NCBI RefSeq assembly: GCF_003049525.1
Contig: NZ_PYWL01000011.1
Coordinates: 58,487-122,486 of the forward strand
From: Lysinibacillus fusiformis
GTDB taxonomy: Bacteria > Bacillota > Bacilli > Bacillales_A > Planococcaceae
Direction of reading: 5' to 3'
Length of the DNA stretch: 64,000 nucleotides
The notes under the pieces are model-generated. The model made no database searches, was not told the origin of the DNA, and worked only from the letters and a program-made list of their open reading frames with translations. Shown piece after piece: positions 27,322-35,859 of the stretch (positions are counted from its first letter, which is position 1; each line of letters starts with the position of its first letter). A program made the position numbers and the translations under genes.

Positions 27322-27413
27322 AAATAATGTAGAAGAATAAAAATAAATATAGACCAAGAAAGCAATTATGAACTGCCCCCCGTCAAGTAGACAGTGGAAA
27401 TAATAAAAATGTA

Positions 27414-28337
27414 TTAAGCGGCTTGAGTCCTAAATTCTAACGGACTCAAGCCGCTTAATCGTTTCTGATAACGATAGTAATTATAAAAATGAATATAATC
27501 ATCAATCGCTAGTTTTAACTCTTCATATGAATTGTACTTATCTAAATAATACTTCTCACACTTCAATGTGCCCCAAAATGATTCAATTGGTCCGTTATCA
27601 ATACATCGACCAATACGGGACATACTCTGTGTCATATTGGCAGTTTCCACAATTCGCTTAAATTCCTTCGATGTATATTGAAAACCTCGATCACTATGTA
27701 TTAATGGCTGTTCGCCTGATTGTAATGATTGAATAGCTGATTTTATTGTTTTGAAAACAAGGGAATTATTATTCGAATGACCGAACACATAACTCACAAT
27801 TGAACCATCATATAAATCGATAATTGCACTTAAATAAGCTTTTTTCCCATTTCCATACTTAAACTCTGTGACATCTGTACACCATTTTTCATTTGGCTTT
27901 TTCGATGTAAATGCTCGATTTAATCCGTTCTCCGCCACATGATGTGCTGGGGATTTACGATAAGGCTTGCGCTTTCTACGAATAACAGACTTCAATCCAC
28001 TAATCTGCATTAAACGATAAATACGCTTTTCGTTAACCATCGTTTGATTATTTTCTTTTCGCTGACGATTGATGGTCAACGTTGTACGACGATAGCCGTA
28101 AATACCATCTACTTGTTGGTAAAGGAGATGAATGTCCTTTAAAATTGCTTCATTTTCAACTTCTCTGTTAGAAGGCTTGCGACTTAGCCACTTATAGTAA
28201 GCTGCACGCGAAACATCAGCTATTTCACATAGTAAAAGAATCGAAAGTTCTTCCTCTCTATGTAATTCTTGAATCGCTAAATAGCGTTGCTGTAGACGTA
28301 CTTGGCTTAGCGACGCCTCCTTTCGATTTCCTCTAAC
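27414..28337 (-). CDS. IS3-family transposase OrfB (DDE integrase domain)
   Basis: The frame contains the HTH_21/rve organisation: SRAAYYKWLSRK, GIYGYRRTTLTI, then the catalytic domain with Asp in KWCTDVTEFKY, Asp in LIHSDRGFQYTS and Glu in DNGPIESFWGTLKCEKYY, ending SGLSPLEFRTQAA. No strong start is seen: the frame is entered by a -1 shift from orfA at A-AAA-AAG (28337-28343), the usual IS3 mechanism, and the codon phase fits exactly. The DDE half is intact. Confidence 0.88.
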   Translation of the reverse strand, partial: VRGNRKEASLSQVRLQQRYLAIQELHREEELSILLLCEIADVSRAAYYKWLSRKPSNREVENEAILKDIHLLYQQVDGIYGYRRTTLTINRQRKENNQTMVNEKRIYRLMQISGLKSVIRRKRKPYRKSPAHHVAENGLNRAFTSKKPNEKWCTDVTEFKYGNGKKAYLSAIIDLYDGSIVSYVFGHSNNNSLVFKTIKSAIQSLQSGEQPLIHSDRGFQYTSKEFKRIVETANMTQSMSRIGRCIDNGPIESFWGTLKCEKYYLDKYNSYEELKLAIDDYIHFYNYYRYQKRLSGLSPLEFRTQAA

Positions 28338-28987
28338 TTTTTTAAAAATAAATTTTCTACACGTAAACGTTCATTTTCACGTTCAATACGTTGAATCTCT
28401 AATTTCAATTTCTCCTCAACGGTTAATTCGACTTCATCTTTTGTGCGACCACGACGATCACGTAATCCCTCTTCACCGTTCGTTTCAAATTTCTTCGTCC
28501 ATTGATATACCTGTTGATACGAAACACCATAGGTGTGCGCTGCCAACTAATAATTTTTCTGGTGCTTCAAACAGTACTCGACAATCTCAATACGTTCTTC
28601 AAAAGTTGTCTTTCTTCCTTCTGTCATAGCTTGACTCATTCCTTTACCTGAATCTTTTATTTCACTATGACTAGTATACTTTTTTACCCAGCTTTTTAAA
28701 ACGGAGGTACTGCTAATCTCGTATTTCGCCAACACCTCCATCTGTGAATAATTTCGTTGAATGTAGTCCTCCACAGCCGCTAATTTTAACTCTTTTGAAT
28801 AGAACTTACATGAAGTAGCTTCTTGTAATCCTTCACGTCCACCTGCCTCAAATTTCATTTTCCATCTATGAAAAGTTTGATGATCTATTGAAAACCTTTC
28901 ACACAATTCATTGATAGAATAGTGACCTTCTTCGAACAATTGAAGGATATGTAGTTTCAACTCGAGTGGATGTTTGCATCGCCCCAT
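28307..28987 (-). pseudogene. IS3-family transposase OrfA with an in-frame amber stop
   Basis: The frame starts MGRCKHPLELKLHILQLFEEG with AAGGGGAGT upstream and has two helix-turn-helix units (SINELCERFSIDHQTFHRW and MEVLAKYEISSTSVLKSW). A TAG at 28547-28549 stops it after HQKNY. The same frame then continues LAAHTYGVSYQQVYQWTKKF and a leucine-zipper-like ENERLRVENLFLKKLEE up to the frameshift site. The intact gene would read through with Gln (CAG) in place of TAG. Confidence 0.85.
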
Positions 28988-29079
28988 AAAAAATACTCCC
29001 CTTAGATAAACAGATTTTATTTTTTCATCTGTCTACCTAATAGGGAGCGTATCAATTAAGCTATCTTGGTCTTTACATT

Positions 29080-29360
29080 TTAATTACTACGCTGTGCAAT
29101 AATAATTATCAAGCCTTCAAAATCACCACTCGTCATAGTACCATTTTCGAATTTAACTAACCAAGATTTATCAATCAAACCCTTATCGACTGCTTGTTGA
29201 ATATAATCTTATTATTGCCAACCATATACGAAATTTCATTTTCTGCTGGTGCATCATTAGCTGTATTGTGTACGGTAATGAACTGTGGTGCCATGGTATA
29301 TGGAGCCTTTAATGAATACTTGTTTGAAGGTAAAAAAGTCTGTTTAAATACGTAGCTCAT
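29080..29360 (-). pseudogene. phage endolysin (N-acetylmuramoyl-L-alanine amidase) remnant
   Basis: The first 60 residues match the start of an amidase_2 lysin: YTMAPQFITVHNTANDAPAENEISYMVG. After an abrupt jump the frame ends. The next frame encodes a C-terminal segment YIQQAVDKGLIDKSW..FEGLIIIIAQR that ends at 29080. Most of the catalytic and wall-binding domains are missing, so an internal deletion with a frameshift is evident. It lies directly behind the holin gene, as expected for a phage lysis cassette. Confidence 0.75.
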
Positions 29361-29761
29361 CTAACCTCACCCTCTCCTGTTTTATCCTTCACGATTGCTA
29401 AAATATTTTTAATGAAGTCAGGCATTGGCAAGCCCATCTTTGTTCCGTTTTCTGTAATTGAAATGAATTCTAGTACACAAAATGCTATAGCTGCCCCATC
29501 CCCTGCATACTCGATGCCAGGAATTACAACGGATAATAAGTAAACTGAGCCAACTAGCATTAAGTAATAAATTTTTCGAATGATACCGTTGAAGCCTGTA
29601 CGACTGTTTAAATTTTGATTAACGATACCACCCATAATTCCTGTAAGGTAATCAATAGCCATAATGCCAATCAAAACAGTAACTGCCATTCCTAGACCAT
29701 CCACTGAATATGAAATGATAGTGCCTATTGTTCCACTTACTACAGCAATCCATTTTTCCAT
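29357..29761 (-). CDS. phage holin (toxin secretion/phage lysis family)
   Basis: The 134-residue protein fits the Bacteriophage_holin_4 family: MEKWIAVVSGTIGTIISYSVDG, then LIGIMAIDYLTGIMGGIV, NSRTGFNGIIRKIYYLMLVG and FISITENGTKMGLPMPDFI. There are three to four membrane segments. The frame is open 23 codons upstream, but ATG 29761 follows GGGAAGTG by five bases. It overlaps the endolysin remnant by four bases (lysis cassette order). Intact, unlike its partner. Confidence 0.85.
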   Translation of the reverse strand: MEKWIAVVSGTIGTIISYSVDGLGMAVTVLIGIMAIDYLTGIMGGIVNQNLNSRTGFNGIIRKIYYLMLVGSVYLLSVVIPGIEYAGDGAAIAFCVLEFISITENGTKMGLPMPDFIKNILAIVKDKTGEGEVR

Positions 29762-29788
29762 ATGAACACTTCCCTTTTCCCAATATAA

Positions 29789-29852
29789 AAGCCCTCCACA
29801 GATAGTTGTGGAAGGCAAAACAAAAGACACTCAATATGAGCGTCCTTTGTAA
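29789..29852 (-). terminator. hairpins downstream of tail cassette 1
   Basis: GCCTTCCACAACTATCTGTGGAGGGC (stem CCTTCCACA/TGTGGAGGG) and an adjacent GGACGCTCATATTGAGTGTC dyad separate the tail cassette from the holin. A related pair occurs at 32864-32931 behind tail cassette 2. Confidence 0.6.
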
Positions 29853-29855
29853 AAT

Positions 29856-30372
29856 TTATTTCTTTGTAATACTCAATAAAGTAACCTTAGTCGGATCACC
29901 AGGAGTTAAAATAGCTACACCCAAAAGATTATATAATTGCAAACTTAAAGTATCACCAGCGTTTAAGTTTACTGTAGCTTTTTTAGTTAAATGATCCATA
30001 GCTGTTACTGGTACTATCACACTATCTGGCAGTTCAGTGCCATTTAATATTATTCTAGAATTTACCAATAAAGGTGTCGTGAGATAAACATGATACTCAA
30101 GTTCATAAGTTCCTGATTGTTGAACTGTAAAAGTAGTACTTCCTCCATTTACATTCACATTATTTAACTGTTGATCGTTAGGTAATGGGATATCTGTTCC
30201 ACTCAATATCACAGCAATTACTGACCCACTTGTGTTTTTGGCAGAGTTTAAAACTGTACTATTCTCGTCTTATCCTTCTCTATCTCTAAGTTTTATAACG
30301 AGCCTTCACCGTACGAGCGACTTTCATCGCATACGGCGATCCGTCAGAAGTAGATATTATAACTTATTTCCC
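29856..30372 (-). pseudogene. phage tail-tip protein remnant, cassette 1, BclA-like distal domain
   Basis: The proximal part begins at an ATA codon where a start would be expected, after GGGGAAATAAG, and reads SDGSPYAMKVAR then TVKARYKT before TAG. The shifted frame continues LRDREG, TAA, DENSTVLNSAKNTSGSV. The distal 118 residues (NGGSTTFTVQQSGTYELEYHV..) look like a jelly-roll similar to the BclA C-terminal domain. The proximal segment and the same lesions recur at 33.7-34.1 kb with a different distal domain. Confidence 0.6.
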
Positions 30373-30452
30373 CTACTTTTAATTATATGCATAAATCAAA
30401 GAAAAAATATTGAGGAATGTTAATAGTTCTACAAAAATGTTAATGGTTTAGA
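30240..30452. repeat. conserved tail-cassette head, copy 1
   Basis: About 210 bp here (TTATCCTTCTCTATCTCTAA.. through ..AATGTTAATGGTTTAGATTA) are nearly identical to 34020-34226. They include the proximal tail coding segment (CATACGGCGATCCGTCAG) and the upstream non-coding stretch with two AATGTTAATRG direct repeats. Confidence 0.75.
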
Positions 30453-30602
30453 TTAATTTATAAAAAATAACGCTAGCTTATGCTGCGTTTTCTTAACTTC
30501 GTTATCGAGTAATGCTTGTACATCTTCACGCCATAATAATGGCACTTGGTCAACTGTTCTCAAATTCATTTTAATTAAATCCCAATATAATTTAGCCAAT
30601 GG
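30453..30602 (-). pseudogene. small phage tail-region protein fragment
   Basis: The minus strand encodes LYWDLIKMNLRTVDQVPLLW then REDVQALLDNEVKKTQHKL to a stop at 30453; an internal ATG lies at 30569 without a ribosome site. The similar WREAVQTLFDNENK lies at 34239-34280, so this is a conserved small tail-region gene. Upstream it is cut by a junction near 30602, where plus-strand portal-like coding begins. Confidence 0.5.
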
Positions 30603-30605
30603 GAG

Positions 30606-30881
30606 ATACAATTTAATCCGTTATGGAATGTGGATGCTAAAACTGATGCTGAAATTCGTAAGCTAGTTGCTGAAACAGATCAGATTTATTTACTTAATAA
30701 CATCATAAAGGCTGATGAAATGGAGGAATTGTTGATACATAATCATACAGCACAAACAATTATTCAAGTAATGCAAATCTTTAACGTAGAGTACGATTTT
30801 GCTTATAGAAGATTAACACAATATAACAATAATCATAATATGCAGAGGTTGCATAATATGTCATTTTTAAATATGAGATGA
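30606..30881 (+). pseudogene. fusion of a phage portal fragment and an ImmA/IrrE C-terminal fragment
   Basis: The frame enters without a start as EIQFNPLWNVDAKTDAEIRK, LVAETDQIYLLNNIIKADE, which matches the C-terminal part of DUF1073-type portal proteins. It then changes at about 30720 to EMEELLIHNHTAQTIIQVMQ, IFNVEYDFAYRRLTQY, which fits the C-terminal end of an ImmA/IrrE metallopeptidase. The matching N-terminal half of ImmA is found at 39.56-39.89 kb. I read this as a recombination scar; the ImmA part is less certain than the portal part. Confidence 0.5.
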
Positions 30882-31018
30882 TAGATATAGGACAGTTCAT
30901 AAGTGAGTTTAATATGGCTTATCTGCTTAATAGTTACTGTGAAAGGAGTGATGTTCTAATTGTCCTTAAACTCTAATTTATGTACCTGTCCGTGTCAGTT
31001 AGATAGGAAGTGGACAAT

Positions 31019-31189
31019 ATGGTTAGAAAGAAACTTAATAGTACTAAAAAGGAAAATATTTATTGGTATTATGATACAAATAAGAAAAAGAAATATGCCT
31101 TCCGTTACAAATTTTATGATCATACTGGTGTACGTAGAGAAAAAACAAGACAGAATTTTAGCACAAGCACAGAGGCTGAAAAAGCATAG
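31019..31189 (+). pseudogene. phage tyrosine integrase, N-terminal 56 residues only
   Basis: MVRKKLNSTKKENIYWYYDT, then KKKKYAFRYKFYDHTGVRRE and STSTEAEKA, is an Arm-DNA-binding domain typical of phage and Tn916-like integrases. The frame then stops (TAG) and no core-binding or catalytic domain follows. The boundary repeat copy 2 begins 37 bp later, as an attachment site would behind int. Confidence 0.7.
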
Positions 31190-31225
31190 CCCCTCCCCAA
31201 CCCTTGATAATCAAGGATTCTATAA

Positions 31226-31455
31226 AAAAAAACTATAAGCATAACTTATGACCTTGGTTGCTATCCTGATGTTTTTAATTTTTTGATGTGCATAATAAAA
31301 AGGGTTTGTTTTTAAAAGGGTTTCTATACCTATCTAACTAAGTGTATTTTAACTAGGGCACTTTTTGGGGTACTCGTAGTTTTTTTTAAAAAAGGTACCC
31401 AGATAAATGATAATAAAAAAAGTTTGGACAGGAACTATTTTATTAAATAGAAGAA
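31226..31455. repeat. accessory-region boundary repeat, copy 2
   Basis: Matches copy 1 (25366-25625) nearly base for base over GATAAGCATAACTTATGACC.. through the GGTACCC hairpin arm. It sits between the integrase fragment and the second copy of the MLNPEQRRLF pseudogene, the same neighbour copy 1 has. Confidence 0.8.
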
Positions 31456-31536
31456 AAAATTTTATTTACAGTAACTTTTACTTATGGATTATTATTAACC
31501 CATTTATAATTGAAAATTAAAAATCATTAATACTAG

Positions 31537-31727
31537 TCACTCGATTGCCTGTTGATTATTCAAATGACTGATTAATAATTTTTCAACCTGAGTTTTCAAA
31601 GCCATATTAGCATATCTGAGTACCACATCATTACCAGCTATAGCTATATGAACGTCACTAATGATTGAACTGCCATTTTTAGAATTAAAGATTTATGAAA
31701 TAGTCGCCTTTGCTCAGGATTCAACAT
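31537..31727 (-). pseudogene. MLNPEQRRLF-family gene, copy B, internally deleted
   Basis: The start MLNPEQRRLFHKSLILKMAVQS matches copy A (25893-26232). About 150 bp are then missing, and the reading continues out of frame as VHIAIAGNDVVLRYANMALK, TQVEKLLISHLNNQQAIE. The C-terminus here is cleaner than in copy A, so together the two copies define the intact gene. Confidence 0.65.
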
Positions 31728-31906
31728 ACAACTCCATCCTCTCAATAAGAACTTTCGTTTGCTTTTTATAGTACGAGTGTTTATATTTTGAGAAGTATTT
31801 TTTGTGGAAATAATTACATATATGAAATAGAGCAATACATTGTTAAGATATTATAGCTCAACATTCTATGCGAAATTCCCAAAATTGATATTGAGGTGAT
31901 TTTTAA

Positions 31907-32221
31907 ATGACGTTCGCATCGTTTGGACTATTATGTATACCCATTTTTTATCTTTATCAAATTATCTTTTACTTCTTTTTCAGAAAAAAAGAACCTAAAG
32001 AATCCACCTTAAAGTATTACAAATTTACCTGCGTGACCAATTTCTTGATTTTAAGTGCGACTAGTCCATTAGGGCTTTTTATCGGTGTTATGGCAACTGA
32101 TAGCGGAGAAATCCCTATGGTTTCATTCATTTTAGGATTTTTATTCATCACTGGTTTACCATTACTTTTCTTCATTTGGTCACTTAAAGATTTTCTGGTT
32201 TTACATAAAGAAGTAAGATAG
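31907..32221 (+). CDS. small membrane protein (104 aa)
   Basis: Three hydrophobic segments (residues 5-27, 43-63, 72-93) separated by a basic loop RKKEPKESTLKYYK; the C-terminus is short and charged (LHKEVR). The start has TTGAGGTG eight bases upstream. Intact and followed by a terminator, so probably an expressed cargo gene of the second prophage remnant. Family not recognised. Confidence 0.6.
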   Translation: MTFASFGLLCIPIFYLYQIIFYFFFRKKEPKESTLKYYKFTCVTNFLILSATSPLGLFIGVMATDSGEIPMVSFILGFLFITGLPLLFFIWSLKDFLVLHKEVR

Positions 32222-32239
32222 GCAGTAAATAAAAACATA

Positions 32240-32277
32240 AAAATGCCCATTACCAATTTAGATAACGGGCATTTACT
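32240..32277. terminator. bidirectional terminator
   Basis: AAATGCCCATTACC..GATAACGGGCATTT: a 12-bp stem (one mismatch) between the convergent small membrane gene and the GNAT gene. Confidence 0.7.
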
Positions 32278-32284
32278 TACATTA

Positions 32285-32740
32285 TCAAATTGTTTTAGCC
32301 ATTGTTATATTCGTAATTTCATAACCCATTTTTTCATATAACCCACGAGCTATTTTATTATGACCAAAAACGTTTAAACCAATTTTATTCATACCTAACT
32401 GTTTAGCAATAATTTCAGCTTCTTTCATTGCTTTCTTGCCATACCCTTGCCCTTGATATTGTTCAAAAATCACAAAATCATAAATAAAACCTTCATTAGG
32501 GGTTTTTTGCGAAATCCAAATCATTCCAACTAAAATATCGTCATGAAAGATAGACGATAAATGATTATTTTCGGTCTTCTCACCATTGGGTAGTAGTCGT
32601 TCAAATGATTCCCTCGACAAGTCAATCGCTTCATCTTCACTCCAATTTCCGGAAGCAATTTTGTCTTTTGCATAGTCTTCAATTGCATAACTAATATATT
32701 GTTTGAACTCTTCGTGGTTCATAGGTTTTAAAGAAATCAC
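32285..32740 (-). CDS. GNAT family N-acetyltransferase
   Basis: The 151-residue protein has DDILVGMIWISQ, the acetyl-CoA loop EQYQGQGYGKKAMKEAEIIAKQ (about 96-117) and the terminal NVFGHNKIARGLYEKMGYEI signature of small-molecule or antibiotic-type GNATs. It is intact, convergent with the membrane gene, and lies in the cargo zone next to the tail remnant. Substrate unknown. Confidence 0.85.
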   Translation of the reverse strand: MISLKPMNHEEFKQYISYAIEDYAKDKIASGNWSEDEAIDLSRESFERLLPNGEKTENNHLSSIFHDDILVGMIWISQKTPNEGFIYDFVIFEQYQGQGYGKKAMKEAEIIAKQLGMNKIGLNVFGHNKIARGLYEKMGYEITNITMAKTI

Positions 32741-32963
32741 TTTATTTCCCTCCTAATCTATCCTTTAATCTTAACATTTTTTCAAGCTTTCCGTAATTAC
32801 ACTTATAATTAGTTTTTAGCACAACTCGGCACAGTGCATTGCTTTAGGTCTTGTTGTATAAAAATAGCCCTCCACAGATGAATGTGAAAGGCATAAAAAG
32901 GACACGTCAATCTGACGCATCCTTAACAAAAAGTAATTTTATTACTACGGTTTATGTCCACTA

Positions 32964-33686
32964 TTAAACAGTCTTCATTAATTTAAACACAGTCACTTTT
33001 TGATGGTCAACTAGTGGAACATGAACTTTATTTTGCAAGACTTTTAACATCTTTTCATTTTCTCCATCTACTACAAATGTAAGATACTTCATTTGTGTTC
33101 TCTTTAATTGTATCGATATAGCGTGCCAAAACAATGATAAGCTTCTTCCCAATAATTGATATCTTTCTTTAACAAAAAGATTATCATACATCAGCAATTG
33201 ATTGGTAGATGGTAACACAACACACCAGCCTATTAACTCATTATGTCGGCGTAAAATCAAGCTATTATCTGCTATTGTTTCATAACAAAGTGGATGGTAT
33301 CTAGTTGGAAACCAAACATTTTCACCTTTTCGAATAAAATCAACCTCTTGTGGTGTTAACTCTTGAATTGAATGAACAGTAAATCCTTCTTTTAAATGAT
33401 TGCGACTAAAGATTGGCAGGTCTTTGGTTTTCAAAGCATCCAGTATAAAAACATGCTGGGATATTTCCTTCTTCCATTTACCTGCAGTTACCTCATTGTC
33501 TTTAGAAAATTGCACTTCAGATACTTGGACATAGATATCCTTATTACTTGTTCCATATTCAGCTGCAAAATGAGCTAACAGTTCTACTAGGTGTGAACTA
33601 CCTACTTTAGTAGTAACGACAATATTTAATGAATTTTCTTGTTCATCAATTAACCATTCTTGTTCAATATTCTGTTGATATTTCAC
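32964..33686 (-). CDS. GNAT-like protein translationally linked to tail cassette 2
   Basis: The 240-residue protein has an N-terminal domain (1-95) of unknown fold and a C-terminal GNAT-like half (ELIGWCVVLPSTNQLLMYDN, LFVKERYQLLGRSLSLFWHA, MKYLTFVVDGENEKMLKVL). The start is GTG two bases behind the stop of the tail-tip cassette (33688), so it would be translated from the same message. The acetyl-CoA loop is not a textbook Q/RxxGxG/A, so the family call is moderate. It may modify a surface or tail protein; this is conjecture. Confidence 0.6.
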   Translation of the reverse strand: MKYQQNIEQEWLIDEQENSLNIVVTTKVGSSHLVELLAHFAAEYGTSNKDIYVQVSEVQFSKDNEVTAGKWKKEISQHVFILDALKTKDLPIFSRNHLKEGFTVHSIQELTPQEVDFIRKGENVWFPTRYHPLCYETIADNSLILRRHNELIGWCVVLPSTNQLLMYDNLFVKERYQLLGRSLSLFWHAISIQLKRTQMKYLTFVVDGENEKMLKVLQNKVHVPLVDHQKVTVFKLMKTV

Positions 33687-33687
33687 C

Positions 33688-34140
33688 TTATTCTACCACT
33701 GGTGTCACAGATTGTGATTCAACCTCTACACCATTTACACCTTTTAAGGATCCCTTAGTGTATTTTACTGTAGCCACTGTAGTTTTTGGTGTAAACTCTA
33801 CAGTAATAAACTCATCATTTATTTGTTCTGGTGTAGATGGTAGGTTTGGGCGTAAAGTATTAAATGAAGAACCCATAAAATATTGGCTTGAAATATCTCC
33901 AAATTGAAATTCCCCTGCCACTACAGTCGAATCTTGAACAGGCTGTGAAAACTTTATTTCTGCCTTAGTGTACAAATTGTTAATATCCTTATAGATATAA
34001 ATACTTGTTATTTGTGGAGCTACATTGCTATTCTCGCCTTATCCTTCTCTGTCTCTATGTTTTATAACGAGCCTTCACCGCACGGGCGACTTTCATCGCA
34101 TACGGCGATCCGTCAGCAGTAAATATAGTACTTATTTCCC
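33688..34140 (-). pseudogene. phage tail-tip protein remnant, cassette 2
   Basis: The proximal coding (ATA, then FTADGSPYAMKVARAVKARY KT, TAG) matches cassette 1. The shifted frame gives HRDREG, TAA, GENSNVAPQITSIYIYKD, then a distal domain (LYTKAEIKFSQPVQDSTVVA through VTPVVE) unrelated to the BclA-like end of cassette 1. The missing ATG, the frameshift and the TAA are the same in both cassettes. A coupled GNAT-like gene follows. Confidence 0.55.
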
Positions 34141-34226
34141 CACTACTAATTATATAAATAAATCTATGAAAATATACTGATGAATGTTAATAGTTCTTCA
34201 AAAATGTTAATGGTTTAGATTAATGC
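34020..34226. repeat. conserved tail-cassette head, copy 2
   Basis: Matches 30240-30452 closely, including TTATAACGAGCCTTCACCG and CATCGCATACGGCGATCCGT. Divergence starts exactly where the distal tail domains begin. Confidence 0.75.
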
Positions 34227-34238
34227 ATAATGCTACGA

Positions 34239-34468
34239 CTACTTGTTTTCGTTATCGAATAATGTTTGTACAGCCTCCCGCCACAACATTCATTATATTA
34301 CCTCTTTAGTTGCTATTAATTCCGCCAATTCTGCAATAGCTAATTAATTTTCTATTTTTTCTTGTTGTTATGCCTCTGCTGATTCAGCTAATGCAAGCTT
34401 TTGTGCATAGCCCTAATAGGTTGACTCAAACGATCTTCAATTAGTATCGCAGTGTGAATTGTTGCCAT
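34239..34468 (-). pseudogene. phage tail-region protein fragments
   Basis: A start at 34468 gives MATIHTAILIEDRLSQPIRA, MHKSLH before a stop. A shifted frame restores LALAESAEAQQQ-like and AIAELAELIATKEVI segments, and the region ends with WREAVQTLFDNENK and TAG at 34239. These are two small phage genes broken by frameshifts. The second matches the fragment at 30453-30602. Confidence 0.45.
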
Positions 34469-34496
34469 GATCTCACCTTTTTTTGGCATAAATAAA

Positions 34497-34530
34497 AAGA
34501 ACACCATAAAATCACTGTTTTGGTGTTCTT
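34497..34530 (-). terminator. terminator of the amine-oxidase-N-domain gene
   Basis: On the minus strand CAAGAACACCAAAACAGTGA..TGGTGTTCTTTTT: a 10-bp stem (AAGAACACCA/TGGTGTTCTT) followed by T's, 11 bp past the stop. Confidence 0.7.
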
Positions 34531-34540
34531 GAGTTACAAA

Positions 34541-35761
34541 TTATAAAATGCCTTTATTTTTTAAATCTTCTCGATTAATGTAAGTATCTCCATTAAAAAT
34601 TTTAAATCGTATTCCGTTAAAAGTAGTTTCAATATCTTTTTCATTATCCAGATAATCTATGGGCATATCTGGAACTTCGTATATTACTTTTTCAACAGTG
34701 CCAGTAAGAGGGCTAATTATTGAGAAAGCCATTATTAAAACGGTTTTATCCCCTACTCGTTTTGCATGTGCAGAGAAATCCATTCCCTCTGAATTCATAT
34801 GAAACTCTTTCAATGAAATCCATTCATTGGGTTCTATGTTTTCTAAATCTATATCATTAAATGGATCTCTATCCATAATATTAATACCTTCTTTAACTTC
34901 TAGATATCTATCAACTATTCTAGTGGCTTCTTGTGAATATAAACCTTGGGTAAACCAATCCTGGTATGTTTCACCGAATGTTTTTGCTAACCAATTTTGA
35001 TTTATTATACCGTCATTCTGCCCCAACAAACGCTCTAGCGTAGTAATATCTGAGAAAAAACTATATAGTTGACTTCTTGTATGAGTATAAGTTTTCCCAT
35101 CGTATATCCAACTGATTTTCTCTTTCAAATCTTTCGGCTTTAAATCTTCATAGGTAACACTATAAGAAGAAGAGTTTCCAGTATAGTAAATAGAATAATG
35201 ATTTTCATATGGATAACCAATTAACTTTTTATAATCAGAATATTTTCCTGTTCCATTGACTTCATAAATTTTTCCGAAATCAATACTATTTATATCTATG
35301 ATAGTATCAAAATGAGTTGAAATGTTTGCTTGTTTGTCAATTATAGCTATATCTGTATCGATTAAAATGCTCTGGGTGGCACTATCCCATATAACATCGT
35401 GCCCAAAATATTCAGATATAAAGCGTAAAGGCACATAAGTACGATTCGATATTACTTGTGCAGGCGTGATTAAGTTTACAACCTTAGCATCAACTAATGC
35501 ACTATTTTTCCCAATTTCTAAAATTATTTTATGGCCATCTTTAACAATTTCCACCTGTTGTTTTGATTGATTCCATTTTGTTTCGCCTTTTAAAGCGGTA
35601 TTGATAGCACGTATCGGAACTAATGTACTACCATTAACAACTTTTGGTTGCACGTCCATTTCCACTTTTTTATTTTGGTAAAATACGTCGATTGCGAAAG
35701 CTGTAGTAGATATATTCAGTGTTATAACTACAGTGAATATAAGTATTAAAATTCTTTTCAT
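34541..35761 (-). CDS. exported protein with copper amine oxidase N-terminal-like domain
   Basis: The 406-residue protein opens with a signal peptide (MKRILILIFTVVITLNISTT, cleavage near AFA). A Cu_amine_oxidN1 stalk-type domain follows (about 24-135: VNGSTLVPIRAINTALKGET, VISNRTYVPLRFISEYFGHD), common in secreted Firmicute proteins. Residues 140-406 form a unique, acidic domain. There are no copper-oxidase catalytic residues, so the domain is structural. The start has GGAGGGG four bases upstream. It is intact among phage debris. Its leader resembles that of the lipoprotein gene at 44364-44912. Confidence 0.75.
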   Translation of the reverse strand: MKRILILIFTVVITLNISTTAFAIDVFYQNKKVEMDVQPKVVNGSTLVPIRAINTALKGETKWNQSKQQVEIVKDGHKIILEIGKNSALVDAKVVNLITPAQVISNRTYVPLRFISEYFGHDVIWDSATQSILIDTDIAIIDKQANISTHFDTIIDINSIDFGKIYEVNGTGKYSDYKKLIGYPYENHYSIYYTGNSSSYSVTYEDLKPKDLKEKISWIYDGKTYTHTRSQLYSFFSDITTLERLLGQNDGIINQNWLAKTFGETYQDWFTQGLYSQEATRIVDRYLEVKEGINIMDRDPFNDIDLENIEPNEWISLKEFHMNSEGMDFSAHAKRVGDKTVLIMAFSIISPLTGTVEKVIYEVPDMPIDYLDNEKDIETTFNGIRFKIFNGDTYINREDLKNKGIL

Positions 35762-35859
35762 AATACCCCTCCTTATACACAAATATACATAATAAGAAGA
35801 GATTACTCTATAGCTATCTAGCATAATTATCTAATTTTTAACTTTTCGAGATCCACGTT

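Larger units (their letters stand above)
27369..29054 (-). mobile_element. IS3-family (IS150-like) insertion sequence
   Basis: Imperfect terminal inverted repeats of about 25 bp (TGAACTGCCCCCCGTCAAGT left; TGATACGCTCCCTATTAGGT right, minus strand), both ending in GTAGACA, bound two overlapping transposase frames. A 4-bp direct repeat ATTA flanks it. The uninterrupted target would be a 9-bp-stem hairpin AGACCAAGA..TCTTGGTCT, so the element lies in the loop of a terminator shared by the zinc-ribbon gene and the endolysin remnant. orfA carries an amber stop, so this copy is probably immobile by itself. Confidence 0.85.

Noticed and set aside
30960..31238. 92-codon plus-strand frame
   Set aside because: Out-of-frame shadow of the integrase N-terminal fragment at 31019-31189.
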